This document shows, in pieces, positions 1 through 7,959 of a DNA stretch of 38,868 nt. Location: NCBI RefSeq assembly GCF_001908095.1, contig NZ_MKGR01000005.1, positions 145,539-184,406 of the forward strand, written 5' to 3'. Positions within the stretch are counted from its first letter, which is position 1; each line of letters starts with the position of its first letter. The notes under the pieces are model-generated. The model was not told where the DNA came from, ran no database searches, and worked only from the letters and a program-made list of their open reading frames with translations. The DNA is from Xenorhabdus thuongxuanensis (GTDB taxonomy: Bacteria > Pseudomonadota > Gammaproteobacteria > Enterobacterales > Enterobacteriaceae). Made by a program: the position numbers and the translations under genes.

Positions 1-84
1 CACACGTTGGGTATTTTTGCCAATTTTAAACAAGGTAAAAATCAACGCGACTGGCTTCAACAAGCCAACGTTATAGGATGTTAA
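1..84 (+). other. Possible 3' tail of an unidentified gene at the window edge
   Basis: One plus-strand frame is open from the first base to a TAA at 82-84 (27 codons, ending ...QQANVIGC). A second frame is also open over most of this stretch, so the open frame alone is weak evidence of coding. I do not recognise the residues. It is not the zinc-binding SecA tail that would be expected just upstream of mutT in E. coli. Confidence 0.15.
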
Positions 85-109
85 AGTCGAGCATCGCGTT
101 AATTTAATA

Positions 110-181
110 AAAACCCTTAGATCTCATCCTGCAAGAATATCTTTCAATAAAATTTGCTTAAGATATAGATTTGAGGGTTTT
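110..181 (-). terminator. Likely intrinsic terminator of the ABC-F gene
   Basis: Arms 110-124 and 167-181 form a 15-bp stem (AAAACCCT pairs with AGGGTTTT, with two G-T wobbles further in). It starts one base past the ABC-F stop codon. Read on the minus strand, the stem is followed by a T-rich stretch (TTTTTATTAAA), as in a rho-independent terminator. The loop is long, about 42 nt, which is unusual. Confidence 0.55.
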
Positions 182-182
182 G

Positions 183-1766
183 TCATAATACTAGCTCCTG
201 CATATTGCCTATATTTTCAATGAATTTATCGTCGTGGGAAATAAGTACCATAGCACCCGTATAATCATGTAGCGCTTTTTGTAGCAGTTCACGTGATTCA
301 ATATCCAGATGGTTATCTGGTTCATCCAATAACAACAGGGCAGGAGCATATGGCCCACAAAACAGGCAAGCTAGGGCGACTTTAAGTTGTTCTCCTCCAC
401 TTAGATAACCGACAGGTTTCAAGGCTTCCTCACCGCGAATACGTAATTGTGCCAACCGAGTACGGTAACGATCTTCTGTCCAGCCTGGTGACTGTAATTG
501 AAAGTTATGCAGTGCAGATTGGTTTTTATCAAGGAACGAAAAATGCTGATCCATAAGTCGGTATGAAGACGTTATCTGACACGTGCCTTGTTGGGGAGTG
601 AGAGAACCGGCCATTATTTTTAGTAAAGTAGATTTCCCACTGCCATTTTTACCAATAATAGCAAGGCGGTCACTATTATTGATGGTTAAGTTGATAGGGG
701 AAACTGAACCAAAAGGTAAAACGATATCCTGTAGGTGAAGTAAAGGGGCTGTGGCTGTTTGTGGTGTGGCAATTGCAATTGACAGGGGATCAATAATTTC
801 CAATTTTGTTCTGGCATCGGTAGCCAGTGAAGCACTTCTTTGTATTCGCTCTTCATGTTGTTTTGCTTGTCGTGATAGTGTGGCTTCTGAACGATCTCGT
901 TCACGATCAAGAATGAGCTTAGTTTGATTGGCATTTTCCCGCCGTTGCTTACCCTGAATTTGCCTTTTGCTAGCCAGCTCATGATCTTTTTGCTTATCAC
1001 GTAAGGCTTTTTTTAAATTTTTCCTGGTTTGATCCACTTCACGTTGAATGCCTAGCCGTAGTTGTTCTTTACTTTCCAACCAGGTTTCCCATCCACCGAT
1101 ACTGCGGGATAATCCTAATCCGCTGAGTTCGTAAACAACGGATACATGCTGTAATAGTTGGATATCATGGGTAACCAGTAAAATGCCTCCATCAAAAGTA
1201 TTTAGCCATTGAGCTAGCCACAGGCGGCCTTGTCGGTCAAGGTGATTGCTTGGTTCATCCAGAATAATAAAACCTGCGCCTTGACGTTTCAGTGCCAACA
1301 ACCTGACCCGTGTTTGTTCTCCGCCGCTCAAGGAATTAAAAGGTTGATTTAATATGCTTGGGTTTAGCTCACCTTCTGCCAGTAAAGACCCAGTTTGAAA
1401 TTGCCAGTCCCAGTTACCCTCCATAACATCAAAATCTGTTTCGTCACCAACACCCGCCAGAACACGTTCATTGGCTCTCATGATTTTGGTTAATCCCAAC
1501 ATATCAGCGGCATTACCGGAAAAAGGTGTTAAGCCTTGTGACAAACAGCCTACATCACAAAAATGTTTTACATTGCCTTCTGTAGGAGGGATCTGCTGCG
1601 CCAATATTGAAGCCAGCCAGGATTTACCAATACCATTGCGTCCAACTAATGCATGTTGTCCTGCATTTAAGAATATGTTGATACCAGAAAACAGGGGAGC
1701 TACTTCACCAGAAAATTGATAGCCGATTTGCCTTGCTTCGATCAATGATTGCACATCATTTAGCAT
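183..1766 (-). CDS. ABC-F family ATP-binding protein (two ABC domains, no membrane domain)
   Basis: The 527-residue protein has two ATP-binding cassettes in tandem. The first has Walker A GRNGIGKS (42-49), signature LSGGEQ (146-151) and Walker B ILDEPSNHLD (168-177). The second has Walker A GKNGSGKST (372-380), signature LSGGEQ (455-460) and Walker B LLDEPDNHLD (479-488). Between them lies a highly charged helical linker (about 230-325), the hallmark of ABC-F proteins. There are no membrane segments, so it is cytosolic. Family members act on the ribosome, either as translation factors (EttA, Uup, YheS, YbiT) or by protecting it from antibiotics (Vga/Msr type). I cannot tell which group this one joins. 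It is transcribed divergently from mutT, in the place where secA would lie in E. coli, which makes it an accessory gene at this locus. A hairpin terminator follows its stop. Confidence 0.85.
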   Translation of the reverse strand: MLNDVQSLIEARQIGYQFSGEVAPLFSGINIFLNAGQHALVGRNGIGKSWLASILAQQIPPTEGNVKHFCDVGCLSQGLTPFSGNAADMLGLTKIMRANERVLAGVGDETDFDVMEGNWDWQFQTGSLLAEGELNPSILNQPFNSLSGGEQTRVRLLALKRQGAGFIILDEPSNHLDRQGRLWLAQWLNTFDGGILLVTHDIQLLQHVSVVYELSGLGLSRSIGGWETWLESKEQLRLGIQREVDQTRKNLKKALRDKQKDHELASKRQIQGKQRRENANQTKLILDRERDRSEATLSRQAKQHEERIQRSASLATDARTKLEIIDPLSIAIATPQTATAPLLHLQDIVLPFGSVSPINLTINNSDRLAIIGKNGSGKSTLLKIMAGSLTPQQGTCQITSSYRLMDQHFSFLDKNQSALHNFQLQSPGWTEDRYRTRLAQLRIRGEEALKPVGYLSGGEQLKVALACLFCGPYAPALLLLDEPDNHLDIESRELLQKALHDYTGAMVLISHDDKFIENIGNMQELVL

Positions 1767-1997
1767 AAACCGTGCTTCCTTAATTTTTAAAATAGTTGTT
1801 TCAATCCTATCTGTCGATTAATTTCTGACACTGTTTACAGCTTGTTTTTACATGATATGTTTTTTCCAGAGAGATAATTGGTAATAAAAAACGATTATAT
1901 TTGGAATGAAATACAAATTTGCGGCTTAAACTAATTCTAATGTAATCTGCAAGAGATAGTTACTTAAGTTGAATAATAAACTGTAAGAAAAATGATT

Positions 1998-2402
1998 ATG
2001 GAAAAAAAACATCTGCATATTGCAGCAGGTATCATTAAAAATAGCAATGATGAAATTTTTATTACTCAGCGTAGAGCTGATTCACATATGGGTGGCTTTT
2101 GGGAGTTCCCGGGAGGAAAACTTGAACAGGGAGAAACACCTGAACAAGCATTGATTAGAGAATTAAAGGAAGAAGTTGGGATCACAGTAACGCATTGTGA
2201 ATTAATTGACACCATCAAACATGATTTTCCTGATAGAAGCATCACTCTTGATTTTTTCCTGGTTGATGAATGGGAGGATGAGCCGTTTGGTAAAGAAGGG
2301 CAGCCTTCCCGTTGGGTTTTACAATCAGAATTAATTGCTGATGAATTTCCTCCAGCAAACCGTAGTATTGTTGGCTTTCTAACCCAAAATGGTTCCTGCT
2401 AA
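1998..2402 (+). CDS. mutT: 8-oxo-dGTP diphosphatase MutT
   Basis: Nudix hydrolase that clears 8-oxo-dGTP to its monophosphate and so prevents A:T to C:G transversions. The Nudix box runs from GGKLEQGET to REL.EEVGI (about residues 40-62 from this start) with all conserved Gly, Arg and Glu residues. FITQRRAD near the N-terminus and FPPAN near the C-terminus match E. coli MutT (129 aa; 134 here). I choose ATG 1998 over the in-frame ATG 1992 because MEKKHLHIA aligns with the E. coli start MKKLQIA. The ribosome site is weak (TAAG) for either. It converges on yacG across a 98-bp gap. In E. coli it follows secA; here the neighbour is a divergent ABC-F gene, so mutT should have its own promoter in 1767-1991. 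Confidence 0.95.
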   Translation: MEKKHLHIAAGIIKNSNDEIFITQRRADSHMGGFWEFPGGKLEQGETPEQALIRELKEEVGITVTHCELIDTIKHDFPDRSITLDFFLVDEWEDEPFGKEGQPSRWVLQSELIADEFPPANRSIVGFLTQNGSC

Positions 2403-2443
2403 AGGATTTTTAATAAATTAGGGTAGTTAAATCATTCAATATA

Positions 2444-2471
2444 AGCGGCGCTAAATAAAACAGGTGCCGCT
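2444..2471. terminator. Hairpin between convergent mutT and yacG
   Basis: AGCGGC (2444-2449) pairs with GCCGCT (2466-2471), and the stem continues inward for three more pairs including wobbles. It sits midway between two convergent genes and could end transcription from either side. There is no T-tract on either strand, so intrinsic termination is doubtful. Confidence 0.3.
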
Positions 2472-2500
2472 ATAACATGCGTTACGTGATATTATTTATA

Positions 2501-2695
2501 CTATTCAGGCTGTTCGCTCCAGTTATCATTTTCTGAACTGTCGCTTTGGCTTGCTATTCGTTTTTCTTCGCTGGCCCATTCACCTAAGTCGATTAATTGG
2601 CAACGTTTACTACAGAATGGGCGGTATGGGCTAATTTCTCCCCACACTACCGTGTTGCCACATGTTGGACATTCGACAGTTAATACTTCAGACAT
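2501..2695 (-). CDS. yacG: DNA gyrase inhibitor YacG (zinc-binding)
   Basis: Small 64-residue protein with one zinc site made of C9-x2-C12 and C28-x3-C32, the YacG signature (CPTCG ... FCSKRC). The acidic, low-complexity tail (from about 47) is also typical. In E. coli YacG binds GyrB and blocks DNA binding by gyrase. A GGGAGA ribosome site lies 8 bases before the ATG. It is the last gene of the minus-strand run coaE-zapD-yacG, though a 186-bp palindrome-rich spacer separates it from zapD here. Confidence 0.93.
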   Translation of the reverse strand: MSEVLTVECPTCGNTVVWGEISPYRPFCSKRCQLIDLGEWASEEKRIASQSDSSENDNWSEQPE

Positions 2696-2721
2696 AATAC
2701 TTTCTCCCGCTTGATTTGAAG

Positions 2722-2880
2722 GTCATACCCTCCATTTTCACATCGCAGTTTTGTTGGCTGAACTCATTGTTTCAGTGATGTATTTATAAATGTAGAGTTA
2801 TATAAATACAGAATGAGTCATGTTATTGGGAATTTATTCCCTTACTGTCGTTCTGCAATTTTAAATTTATTGAGCCTAAT
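2722..2880. repeat. Degenerate ERIC-type palindromic element between zapD and yacG
   Basis: The spacer is built of nested inverted repeats. ACTCATT (2762-2768) pairs with AATGAGT (2812-2818), and inside it GTATTTATA (2780-2788) pairs with TATAAATAC (2801-2809). A further palindrome GGGAATTTATTCCC lies at 2828-2841. The outer ends (ATACCCTCCATTTT at 2725 and AAATTTATTGAG at 2863-2874) resemble the ends of the clearer copies at 28813 and 34689. It lies inside a co-directional gene run, so it is probably transcribed. Confidence 0.45.
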
Positions 2881-2881
2881 G

Positions 2882-3640
2882 TTAACAGTAGGCCAATTCA
2901 AATGACAAATGGGCGGGTACAACACCATGCTCACTATCCATTGGTAAAAAACGGATGGCGAAACGTGTTTTGTAGCCGGAGACTTGTGGGTAAACCAATG
3001 TATCTGGCACTACGTCCAATTTTAATCTCAACAAATCGGCTTCATCGGCATTCCCCTGATAAAACCCGTTGTGGCTGATTTTAGGGGTAAAAGCGGCGGA
3101 GTAGCGTATGAGTTCCAGAATGCTTTCCAAGGCTTTTTGTAATGGACGAAGGCTGTCCAGCCAGGCTGTGACGGATTTATCTCTGACAGATTGTGGTAAA
3201 TGAAGCCACAGATGCAATGTTGGCAAGTCAAAACTACAGCATCCTCCAGGGATGCTGAGACGTTGACGTACCATGCTGATAATACGGTCTTCTTTGATAT
3301 ATTGGCTAAGCCGTGGAGCTTGATTCAAGGCAATGCTGCGTTCTTTAAGTTGCTCTGTCAAACTATGGATCATAGCCGTATCGGCATTTGGAGAGCCGAG
3401 CCACTGTTTTAATTTCACCTGCTGGCGCTCCAGCTCTTTTAATAGCTCAGAACGAACCTCTCCGCGTTCCAGGATCTCAATTAATTCGGCAATTGTACGG
3501 AAAAACGAGAGGCTACTCGCCTGAGAATCCAGATGACGTTGTTTTTCCAACTGTTGCAGTGAAGACTCAATCCTCAACCATGAACGCATTTTTTCATTGA
3601 GTGGATGTTCAAAAATAATAGTGGAGGTTGCATCACTCAT
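2882..3640 (-). CDS. zapD: Cell division protein ZapD
   Basis: The 252-residue protein (E. coli ZapD, formerly YacF, is 247) starts with the family pattern [17 protein letters not shown] and carries the conserved [12 protein letters not shown] segment at about 130. ZapD is a cytosolic dimer that cross-links FtsZ filaments in the division ring. The first 8 bases overlap the end of coaE, so the two genes are translationally coupled, as in E. coli. A GGAAAA stretch before the ATG lies within coaE. The other FtsZ-bundling factor of this window, ZapA, is encoded at 27.6-27.9 kb. Confidence 0.95.
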   Translation of the reverse strand: MSDATSTIIFEHPLNEKMRSWLRIESSLQQLEKQRHLDSQASSLSFFRTIAELIEILERGEVRSELLKELERQQVKLKQWLGSPNADTAMIHSLTEQLKERSIALNQAPRLSQYIKEDRIISMVRQRLSIPGGCCSFDLPTLHLWLHLPQSVRDKSVTAWLDSLRPLQKALESILELIRYSAAFTPKISHNGFYQGNADEADLLRLKLDVVPDTLVYPQVSGYKTRFAIRFLPMDSEHGVVPAHLSFELAYC

Positions 3641-4256
3641 TACGGTTTTCCTGTCTGACTGATTTTGCTTGTTTTAAATACTGTTGATGTAGTTCGGCCA
3701 CACGAGAGGGAATATCCTGTTCATTGCTGTGGTTAACGATGACATCATCTGCCTTTTCCAGTCTGTCCTGACGGCTGGCTTGTGCAGCCAGAATATTTTC
3801 TACTTGCTCACAGCTTACTCCATCACGGGCCATGGTTCTGGTGATCTGTACTTCAATTGGAACATCAACAACTAAAACACGATCTGCCAAATGCATTAAA
3901 TTGTTTTCAATGAGCAAAGGAACGACCCAGATGGCATAGGGGGCGGTCACTTGGTTTAATTGCCGTTGTGTTTCTACTTGGATCAGTGGATGTAAAAGTG
4001 CATTGAGCCACTGTTTCTCTTCTGGGACAGCAAAAACTTTTTGGCGCAACATGGCACGATTAAGGTTGCCATCGGGCAATAATATGTCGGCCCCAAAGTG
4101 CTCTGCGATTGCTTGTAGTGCAGGGGTGCCAGGAGCTACAACTTCCCTGGCGATAATATCTGCATCAACCAGCGGGACACCAAGGGATGAAAATACATTA
4201 GAGATAGTCGTTTTACCGCTACCAATTCCACCTGTAAGTGCAACAATATAAGTCAT
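3633..4256 (-). CDS. coaE: Dephospho-CoA kinase
   Basis: Catalyses the last step of coenzyme A synthesis, phosphorylating the 3'-hydroxyl of dephospho-CoA with ATP. The P-loop GGIGSGKT is at residues 9-16, followed by the [12 protein letters not shown] segment (29-40) that contains the catalytic aspartate of the family, and HPLI at about 90. The length (207 aa) matches E. coli (206). An AGGGAT ribosome site precedes the ATG. It overlaps zapD by 8 bases. In E. coli guaC lies between coaE and hofC; here only 132 bp separate them and no guaC is present. Confidence 0.95.
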   Translation of the reverse strand: MTYIVALTGGIGSGKTTISNVFSSLGVPLVDADIIAREVVAPGTPALQAIAEHFGADILLPDGNLNRAMLRQKVFAVPEEKQWLNALLHPLIQVETQRQLNQVTAPYAIWVVPLLIENNLMHLADRVLVVDVPIEVQITRTMARDGVSCEQVENILAAQASRQDRLEKADDVIVNHSNEQDIPSRVAELHQQYLKQAKSVRQENRNE

Positions 4257-4388
4257 TCTATCCCTTTAAATATCTCTGATAGCATAATCAAATTGTAACT
4301 CAAGGAAAGCTGATGGGCTATAAACAAACACCTACAATTCTTGTTTTTGCGGCCTTGAGAAAAGATAACAAAACATGTAAATACTTTG

Positions 4389-5588
4389 TTAAGTTAATAT
4401 TGTGCCTAATTGAAAAATAGGCAGGTACATGGCCAGTAATAATAAACCGACAATCAAGGCCATTATTAACATCAACAAAGGTTCTAATGATTGAACCAAA
4501 CTATCAGCAAGGTTGATTGATTTCTCTTGATACCATTCTGCAAGATTGAATAAAAATAATTCTAATTCTCCTGATTCTTCACCTATCATGACAAATTGTT
4601 GGCATAACGCAGGGAAATATGCTGTTTGTTTTAATGCGTCACTCATTGGAATGCCTTGTTGAATTTGCCTGTGCAGATTTTTCACTCCTGCAATAAAAAC
4701 AGGATGGTGGGTTGCACTGAGGGCACATTCAAGCCCTGCCATTAGTGTTAATCCAGCTTTTTGTGTTATGAACAGGATATGAAATATTTGATTAGTCTGT
4801 TGATAAATAGTGAGTTGCTTAAAAATAGGGAGTCTCAGGAAAAGCATTTTTTCTTTTGCTTTAAAAATAGGAAAACGGTGGCGTAGCCATAGATAACTGG
4901 TTAACAATATAAATATTATTAACAGTAGTAATATGCCATGATGGAGCAATAAATCAGAACCTGATAGAACCCATTGTGTTAACAAGGGCAGGGTGGCATT
5001 TAACGAAGAATAGACTTGTCGAAATTCTGGCAGAACAAAAATCAACATCAGAATAATAACCAAAAGGCTTACAAAAGCGACTATTAAGGGATAGTGATAA
5101 GCCTTTTGAATTTTCTTCCTCAACCTATTTTGCTGTTCTAAGCGATTGATGATTAATTGGCAGCAGTTTTCAAGCTGGCCGGTTTGTTCTCCTACTGCGA
5201 TAAGTTGACAAAACAAGGGAGAAAATAACTTCGGATAGTGTTCCAGTGTTGTAGAGAATGATTCCCCCTGACGAATTTTCTGAATCATATCCGCTAATAC
5301 ACATCGCCAGATAGCATATTTACACTCTTGCAGTAAAATAATTAGTCCCTTGAGTAAAGGAATGCCTGAAGTCAGTAACGTACTTAACTGGTGAATAAAA
5401 TGCAGGCGATAGGCAATTTCTTTTTTGCTGTAATAAATAATTTTTTTACATCTAATAGCATAGGGTTGAAGATCGAGATGACTGAGGTATTGGAATACAC
5501 TTTTTTTACTGTAGCCAATACTTTCCCCTGTGATGGCTTTTCCATTCTTGTTAATTGCCTGCCATTGGTAAATATACTCTATTTTCAT
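4389..5588 (-). CDS. hofC: Type IV pilin assembly inner-membrane protein HofC (GspF/PilC family)
   Basis: The 399-residue protein has two GspF-type repeats, each ending in hydrophobic segments (about 170-190, 220-232 and 370-390). Conserved PilC/GspF features include FIHQLSTLLTSGIPLL at about 64 and the ALC.Q.V.IGEESG motif at about 330, echoed by LIAVGEQTG in the first repeat. It is the polytopic membrane platform that works with the HofB ATPase in pilus assembly. It overlaps hofB by 4 bases (ATGA). The E. coli HofBC/PpdD set is largely silent under laboratory conditions; activity here is unknown. A fuller pilus machine (pilQ, pilD, pilT) would have to be encoded elsewhere. Confidence 0.9.
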   Translation of the reverse strand: MKIEYIYQWQAINKNGKAITGESIGYSKKSVFQYLSHLDLQPYAIRCKKIIYYSKKEIAYRLHFIHQLSTLLTSGIPLLKGLIILLQECKYAIWRCVLADMIQKIRQGESFSTTLEHYPKLFSPLFCQLIAVGEQTGQLENCCQLIINRLEQQNRLRKKIQKAYHYPLIVAFVSLLVIILMLIFVLPEFRQVYSSLNATLPLLTQWVLSGSDLLLHHGILLLLIIFILLTSYLWLRHRFPIFKAKEKMLFLRLPIFKQLTIYQQTNQIFHILFITQKAGLTLMAGLECALSATHHPVFIAGVKNLHRQIQQGIPMSDALKQTAYFPALCQQFVMIGEESGELELFLFNLAEWYQEKSINLADSLVQSLEPLLMLIMALIVGLLLLAMYLPIFQLGTILT

Positions 5589-7084
5589 ATTGTCTCATGG
5601 CCTGTAATCTGATAAATCTCTTCAAGAGTAGTTATTCCTTTTTCCACTAATGTTATCCCTGCTGAAAAAAGCGTTACATCTTGTTGTGAGGCAAGTAAAT
5701 GTGAGAGGCTGGCATTAGAACATTCAGACAGGGTTTGCTGGAGTTCAGGTTTGATTTCGAGAAATTCATAGATGGCGGTTCTGCCATAATAACCAGAGAA
5801 GCAGTGATCACAACCAACCGCATTCCATTTTTTTATAGATGTTGAACCCATAATATTAGGAATCACTGTGGGAATACTGTCCTGTTGTCGGCAATGGGGG
5901 CAGAGCTTACGAACCAGCCGCTGTGCAATAATCAATTTCACACATGAGGCTGTGGTATAACCAGAAATTCCCAAATTATGCAGGCGAGATATCGTATCAA
6001 TAGTGGAATTGGTATGCAGGGTTGATAAAACCAAGTGGCCTGTTTGAGCTGCTTTCATTGATATTTCAGCGGTTTCGTTGTCACGGATTTCGCCAACCAT
6101 AATGATATCGGGATCTTGCCGCAATAATGCTCTGAGGACTTTGGCAAAATCGAGACCAATCTTGTTATTAACAGGCGTTTGGTTGATGCCATTTAAAGGA
6201 ATTTCGACAGGATCTTCGACACTACAGATATTCTTTTTAGTTTGGTTTAAATATTGCAGACAGCTATATAACGTAACCGTCTTTCCGCTGCCAGTCGGGC
6301 CAGTGACTAAAATCATCCCTTGTGGTAAATGGAGTTTTTGTTTTAAAAGTTGTAATTGTGGTTCAGGCAGTCCTAACTGTTCCAGAGATAGTTGATGTAT
6401 GGTATTTAAAATACGCAGGACTATTTTTTCCCCATGTAGTGTGGGGAGTGTTGATATACGAATCGCATAACTGTTTTTGTTGTCACTCCAGTCAAATTGC
6501 CCATCTTGAGGCTGGCGTTTTTCAGCAATATTGAGCTTTGCCATAATTTTTAAGCGGGCAGGAATACCCGTATTCATTTGAGGAGGAGGTGCCAGCATGG
6601 TATGTAATGTACCATCAACTCGAATACGTATTTGGTAGCCACGTTGAGATGGTTCAAAGTGAATATCTGAAGCTCTTTTTTGTATTGAAGTTAATATTGT
6701 TTGATTAATTAATTGAATAATGGGTGTGTCTATTCCCTCATCATGGAGATTGTTGGTTTGTATTGCATCATTATAATGAGCATGGCGGCTATCGAGACGA
6801 TCTATACGGTACGGTTCTTCTTTATCACTTTCTGAACAGTAATTTTTTGCTGACATTAATGAATTTTCTTCTGTCAACATTGATTCTATTTTTGCTTGTG
6901 GCCAAATATCTACATTAACGATTAAACCTGAAATAAATTTCAGTGCGGAAATGAAATCCTCATTAGGTGATTTATTACAGGCAATTGTGATCGCATGGAA
7001 ATCTTTTTTTATAAGAATGGCCTGGTGTCGTTGACACAGTTCTTTTATTTCTTTTTCCATTAGGAGGTGATCCTTATTTACCAT
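5585..7084 (-). CDS. hofB: Type IV pilus assembly ATPase HofB (GspE/PilB family)
   Basis: Secretion-type hexameric ATPase of 499 residues. An N-terminal MshE-like region (1-110) precedes the Asp box (RASDIHFEPS, 137-146). Walker A GPTGSGKT is at 262-269, Walker B DIIMVGEIRD at 326-335, and the His box STLHTNS at 354-360. Two CxxC pairs (C395/C398 and C425/C428) form the zinc site of PilB/GspE proteins. All catalytic motifs are intact. AGGAAT precedes the ATG. It lies 74 bp downstream of ppdD and overlaps hofC by 4 bases, so ppdD-hofB-hofC reads as one operon. Confidence 0.93.
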   Translation of the reverse strand: MVNKDHLLMEKEIKELCQRHQAILIKKDFHAITIACNKSPNEDFISALKFISGLIVNVDIWPQAKIESMLTEENSLMSAKNYCSESDKEEPYRIDRLDSRHAHYNDAIQTNNLHDEGIDTPIIQLINQTILTSIQKRASDIHFEPSQRGYQIRIRVDGTLHTMLAPPPQMNTGIPARLKIMAKLNIAEKRQPQDGQFDWSDNKNSYAIRISTLPTLHGEKIVLRILNTIHQLSLEQLGLPEPQLQLLKQKLHLPQGMILVTGPTGSGKTVTLYSCLQYLNQTKKNICSVEDPVEIPLNGINQTPVNNKIGLDFAKVLRALLRQDPDIIMVGEIRDNETAEISMKAAQTGHLVLSTLHTNSTIDTISRLHNLGISGYTTASCVKLIIAQRLVRKLCPHCRQQDSIPTVIPNIMGSTSIKKWNAVGCDHCFSGYYGRTAIYEFLEIKPELQQTLSECSNASLSHLLASQQDVTLFSAGITLVEKGITTLEEIYQITGHETI

Positions 7085-7158
7085 TATCTTTATTCCTTTA
7101 ATATTGGCGTGACTTGATTATTTGAAACTTAAATTCTACTAGGAATGACAGGAGGTGT

Positions 7159-7581
7159 TTAAAATTTCAAAGTTTCCTGACATTTTAGTTTTAACGATTC
7201 ATTTTCAGATTCACAAATCGCGTTCCATTGAGTGAAACCAGTCTTTGTATCTTGAATAGGTTTTAACGTAGTATGGAGTCCGTTAAGGTTTTGCTGGCCC
7301 ACCACCGTTATCTCTCCATCTTTTACTGAGATGGTGCTGACATAGCGGCTATTGTGGCCTGATGGAATGGAGGGGTGACCAGAGTGGCAATCTTTATAAT
7401 TTTCAGCTTCAAAGCGACACAGTTCTACACCAGATTTATAAGGCATAATAGCTTGTAGCATATCGGTTAATGCTGCTTTTTGGATATATCCCTGATAACT
7501 GGGAATGGCAATTGCGCCGAGAATAGACACGATAGCCATAACAACCATCACTTCAATTAATGTAAATCCCTGTTGTTTCAT
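7159..7581 (-). CDS. ppdD: Type IV prepilin PpdD
   Basis: Major prepilin-like protein. I place the start at ATG 7581 rather than an in-frame ATG at 7602, because AGGAGA sits 5 bases upstream of 7581 and this gives the classical short leader MKQQG followed by FTLIEVMVVM. Cleavage by prepilin peptidase after Gly5 would leave N-methyl-Phe at +1 and Glu at +5. The hydrophobic helix spans about 6-30. The mature part has paired cysteines in the middle and at the C-terminus (CES...KC), as in pilins held by a C-terminal disulfide loop. The length (140 aa) is close to E. coli PpdD (146). It heads the ppdD-hofB-hofC operon. Confidence 0.92.
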   Translation of the reverse strand: MKQQGFTLIEVMVVMAIVSILGAIAIPSYQGYIQKAALTDMLQAIMPYKSGVELCRFEAENYKDCHSGHPSIPSGHNSRYVSTISVKDGEITVVGQQNLNGLHTTLKPIQDTKTGFTQWNAICESENESLKLKCQETLKF

Positions 7582-7629
7582 CTTTTCTCCTTGTATATGC
7601 ATCTGAACTGATTGCCATATTCAATAGCA

Positions 7630-7670
7630 GATATACCCTTCATATTTTGAATTGCAATCTATTGGATATC
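7630..7670. repeat. Collapsed ERIC-type repeat (ends only)
   Basis: The stretch ATACCCTTCATATTTTGAA is followed directly by TTGCAATCTATTGGATAT. These are the two ends seen in the longer copies at 27995 and 34689, here fused without a core. The outermost bases GATAT/ATATC are inverted repeats. I infer an internal deletion derivative. Confidence 0.5.
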
Positions 7671-7733
7671 GGTACCTATAATCATGGAGAAAAAAGAGAA
7701 AAATAAAATATCGTTAATGAAATTTATGAAGTC

Positions 7734-7785
7734 GGCTCGAAAAAATAACTTTATGTTACATTCTATTGCACAAATTTTTCGAGCC
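7734..7785. repeat. Perfect 11-bp inverted repeat in the former nadC slot
   Basis: GGCTCGAAAAA (7734-7744) and TTTTTCGAGCC (7775-7785) are exact inverted copies around a 30-bp AT-rich loop. No T-tract follows on either strand, so it does not look like a terminator. It lies between the divergent ppdD and ampD genes. Confidence 0.6.
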
Positions 7786-7836
7786 TGCCCGTAACTAAGA
7801 AGACACCCGATATATTGGCCGATTGAAGGTGCTAAC

Positions 7837-7959
7837 ATGCTAACCTGTTACACTTTAAGTCATAGCATTACGCTTAATGAAGCTGATTGGTATTGGCCAT
7901 ATTGGAAGGATGATGTTGGCAAGGTGATATTAAATATTAAGGGGGAGGTAAAAGAATGA
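7837..7959 (+). CDS. Putative 40-residue ORF coupled to ampD
   Basis: ATG 7837 is preceded by GAAGG with a 7-base spacing. The frame stays open for 40 codons and its TGA overlaps the ampD start as ATGA (7956-7959). The ampD ribosome site (GGGGGAGG) therefore lies inside this frame. The peptide is Trp/Tyr-rich in the middle (ADWYWPYWKDD), with no clear membrane segment or signal. I do not recognise a family. It could be a real small protein, or a leader ORF whose translation sets AmpD level. A chance frame is also possible, since 40 codons is short. Confidence 0.35.
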   Translation: MLTCYTLSHSITLNEADWYWPYWKDDVGKVILNIKGEVKE

